A stretch of DNA of 64,000 nt from an uncultured Eubacteriales bacterium (lineage in GTDB: Bacteria > Bacillota > Clostridia > Christensenellales > Borkfalkiaceae): NCBI GenBank assembly GCA_900540805.1, contig UQHL01000005.1:1-64000 (forward strand). The letters run 5' to 3'. Under the pieces are notes generated by a model that was given only the letters and a program-made list of their open reading frames with translations, was not told the DNA's origin and ran no database searches. Below, one piece after another: positions 62,545-64,000 of the stretch. The position numbers were made by a program, and so were the translations under genes. How positions within the stretch are numbered: position 1 is the first letter of the stretch; each line of letters begins with the position of its first letter.

Positions 62545-62937
62545 TTGAAAGAAAGAAACTTCAAATTCAGAAAAAGTTATGCGGAAGTTATCCGCGTAAT
62601 GGACGACAAACAGGCAGGCAGATTTATCAAAGCGGTGTCGGATTACGTCTTTGACGGGAGAGCATACGACGGCAACGACACGGCAATCAAAAGTGCGTTT
62701 ACGCTCGTAAAAGTATCTCTCGACGGAGATAAAGCCGACAGAGAAAACGGCAGACGCGGCGGTATCAAGAGCCGCGAGCTTCGCAAGGCAAAGGAAGAAC
62801 AGCCGTGCGTTGCAAAGGTAATCGCAAGCGGTATCGTGGCGAGCGAAATGCTGAAAAGTATCCTTGAAGGCAGAGAAACGCCGTCTGACGACGATGGGGA
62901 AACCACCGAAAATTGTTTTGGCAGAGAGGACTTTTAG
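62545..62937 (+). CDS. Element accessory protein, DUF6291-like
   Basis: A TTG start follows aaggagcaaaaaaca, an arrangement nearly identical to the start of the ABC-FtsX gene at 19185. The 130-residue protein contains FRKSYAEVIRVMDDKQAGRF (about residues 8-27) and GDKADRENGRRGGIKSRELR, which resembles small proteins encoded near replication or mobilisation genes of Firmicutes elements and phages. Function unknown; DNA binding is suggested by the basic segment. Confidence 0.5.
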   Translation: MKERNFKFRKSYAEVIRVMDDKQAGRFIKAVSDYVFDGRAYDGNDTAIKSAFTLVKVSLDGDKADRENGRRGGIKSRELRKAKEEQPCVAKVIASGIVASEMLKSILEGRETPSDDDGETTENCFGREDF

Positions 62938-63021
62938 CAAGCAGGATAAGGATTTTCCAAACTATCGGAAAATCGCAGAGTTGAACAAGTCGGAAACCGA
63001 CTTTTCAGGGAGGTGATAACA

Positions 63022-63474
63022 ATGGGAAGAAAAATGAAACTCGACGGCAACTGTGGCAGTAAATTCATTACGATTGACGACGAAAAGAAGTGGGCGTTAA
63101 TCCGAGAGATAGCGACGGTTGACAGATACAAAAACAGTTTTAACGCTATCGTCAACGACGCGCTGATGTTTGGACTACCGGAACTACACAAACGGCTTTT
63201 CGATAAAGTCGAAATCGACGGCGAAGAAAAAGCGGTCAGCGTTCCGAGAGAATACAGCGAGGACGCGTTGTACTTTGAACTCGTCAGACTTATGCGTGAA
63301 AACATTGCAAATCAGGTGGTGCTGAAACGATTGGTCTGTTCCATATTCAATCTTCTTGCCGTATGGGGCGAGGGTGCGAGAATGGGCGAGGCGTTCAAAA
63401 AAGGTTTTCTCAAAGACACGCCGGACTTCATCGTAAAGGAAGAAGCGCGGCTGCTGAAAGAAGCGGGGAGGTAA
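63022..63474 (+). CDS. Putative mobilisation accessory protein
   Basis: ATG 63022 follows agggaggtg at 6 bases. The 150-residue protein is basic at its N-terminus (MGRKMKLDGNCGSKFITIDD) and otherwise helical, with ENIANQVVLKRLVCSIFNLL. It sits directly before the relaxase frame, the position of relaxosome accessory (MobC-type) proteins, but the sequence alone does not show a ribbon-helix-helix clearly. No firm family. Confidence 0.45.
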   Translation: MGRKMKLDGNCGSKFITIDDEKKWALIREIATVDRYKNSFNAIVNDALMFGLPELHKRLFDKVEIDGEEKAVSVPREYSEDALYFELVRLMRENIANQVVLKRLVCSIFNLLAVWGEGARMGEAFKKGFLKDTPDFIVKEEARLLKEAGR

Positions 63475-63482
63475 GAACATAG

Positions 63483-64000
63483 GAAACAATCAACCCGTCC
63501 GTATTCAACATACAGTATACACCGTATCGGTTGCCGAAAAATGCAAGCGGGCTTGAAACGGAAGCCCACAGAGCGGAACGCTCGTTCTTCGATATGACGG
63601 GCAACACGAACGTTTACGACTACATTACGACGGAAGGAAAAATTACGGGAAAGAAGTCGGGCAGAATCACCGCGCTCGAATACTTGCAAAAGTCAACGGG
63701 CGTATTTAACGGCAACGGACTTTTGTCGGAAGAAAAAGTCGCAGAAATGAAAGAACGGCTGAAAAACAACAAGGGCAACATTTGGCACGGGTTTATCTCT
63801 CTCAACGAAGAACAATCGCACAAGATCGACACGCCCGAAAAATGTATCGGGCTGATTAAGCGGACGTTCGGAGAGTTTTTAACCGACGCAGGGTTCAATA
63901 AAAAGAACATCGACCTGATGTGCGCGTTGCACTTGGATAGACCGCACCATCTGCATATCCATTTCGTCTTTTGGGAGAAAGAACCGACATATAAGTCGAA
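63483..64000 (+). CDS. MOBP-like relaxase, N-terminal part, runs off the window
   Basis: The frame is open from 63483 to the window end (172 codons). The histidine motif HLDRPHHLHIHFVFWEKEP is the metal-binding HxHxH of nicking relaxases. FNIQYTPYRLPKNASGLETE and EAHRAERSFFDMTG form the N-terminal region, with the Tyr in NVYDYITTEG a possible nicking residue. A TAG at 63480 closes the frame upstream and no ATG, GTG or TTG occurs before the conserved N-terminus. The start may therefore be non-canonical (ATC 63489), or a frameshift links it to the frame beginning ATA GGA AAC at 63479. The relaxase would nick the transfer origin and lead DNA into the recipient. Confidence 0.7.

Noticed and set aside
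1..64000. CRISPR arrays, tRNA or rRNA genes
   Set aside because: No regularly spaced repeats and no tRNA- or rRNA-like sequence were found on reading through the window.
43720..64000. Integrase gene and attachment site of the conjugative element
   Set aside because: No recombinase domain and no convincing direct repeat at the presumed left edge were seen; they probably lie beyond the right end of the window.

Overview
The window looks like chromosome from an uncultured, low-GC, Gram-positive-type anaerobe, probably a gut clostridium (a Christensenellales-like lineage is my guess). The reasons are the many Shine-Dalgarno sites with ATG/TTG starts, consensus sigma-A promoters, lipoproteins carrying InlB-type and BspA-type repeats, rubredoxin and ferritin genes, and a Firmicutes-style conjugative element. 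No rRNA, tRNA or CRISPR array was seen. Nearly all genes are on the + strand; the exceptions are an Fnr-like regulator, an AAA ATPase and a transposase-like remnant.

Layout. (1) 1-2.0 kb: gene debris, with a helix-turn-helix remnant on the - strand, a BspA/InlB-repeat surface protein broken at both ends, and a second degraded reading frame. (2) 2.0-5.0 kb: a small operon (BAAT-type hydrolase, ATC-hydrolase-like protein, transglutaminase-like protein) and a TetR regulator with its own palindromic operator. (3) 5.0-31.8 kb: a large apparent iron/heme locus. It holds an ABC ATPase plus FtsX permease, a YbtPQ/IrtAB-like ABC pair, two DtxR-family regulators, a CydDC-like ABC pair, a complete ECF transporter (S, T, fused A1A2), two ABC-FtsX fusion proteins, two very large lipoproteins and a membrane-anchored NEAT (heme-binding) protein. 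Palindromes of the form GGTTAGC-N4-GCTAACC or close variants lie in front of the transcription units, and one encoded DtxR protein keeps the metal ligands of its family. I infer one metal-responsive regulon for heme or siderophore handling. (4) 31.8-36.3 kb: a methyltransferase, a possible structured RNA with its own promoter and terminator, a lipoprotein with Cys/His-rich repeats, and a rhodanese lipoprotein.

(5) 36.3-43.8 kb: a redox, iron and nitrosative-stress island. An Fnr-like regulator shares one palindrome with a divergent operon of a ferredoxin-like protein, two DUF2249 proteins and ferritin. Next come a flavin reductase-rubredoxin fusion, a small rubredoxin with an unusual Cys-X-Cys pair, CcdA, a TlpA-like thioredoxin, a thioredoxin, a frameshifted lipoprotein and a WYL regulator.

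(6) 43.8-64.0 kb: the left part of an integrative conjugative element that runs off the right edge. It has a LexA/S24-type repressor, a Com-like zinc ribbon, a leader with two tandem terminators, a sigma-like factor, a 3,946-residue multidomain protein (ArdC-like start, MutS domain I-like segment, DNA methylase, SNF2-type helicase, three tandem repeats, primase-polymerase-like C-terminus), a beta-class DNA methyltransferase, an inverted AAA/DUF4143 gene, an ArdC antirestriction metallopeptidase, an MT-A70 methyltransferase, small accessory genes and the start of a relaxase. No integrase or attachment site is visible in the window.

The two most interesting items are the palindrome-linked heme/iron regulon and the giant conjugative-element protein.
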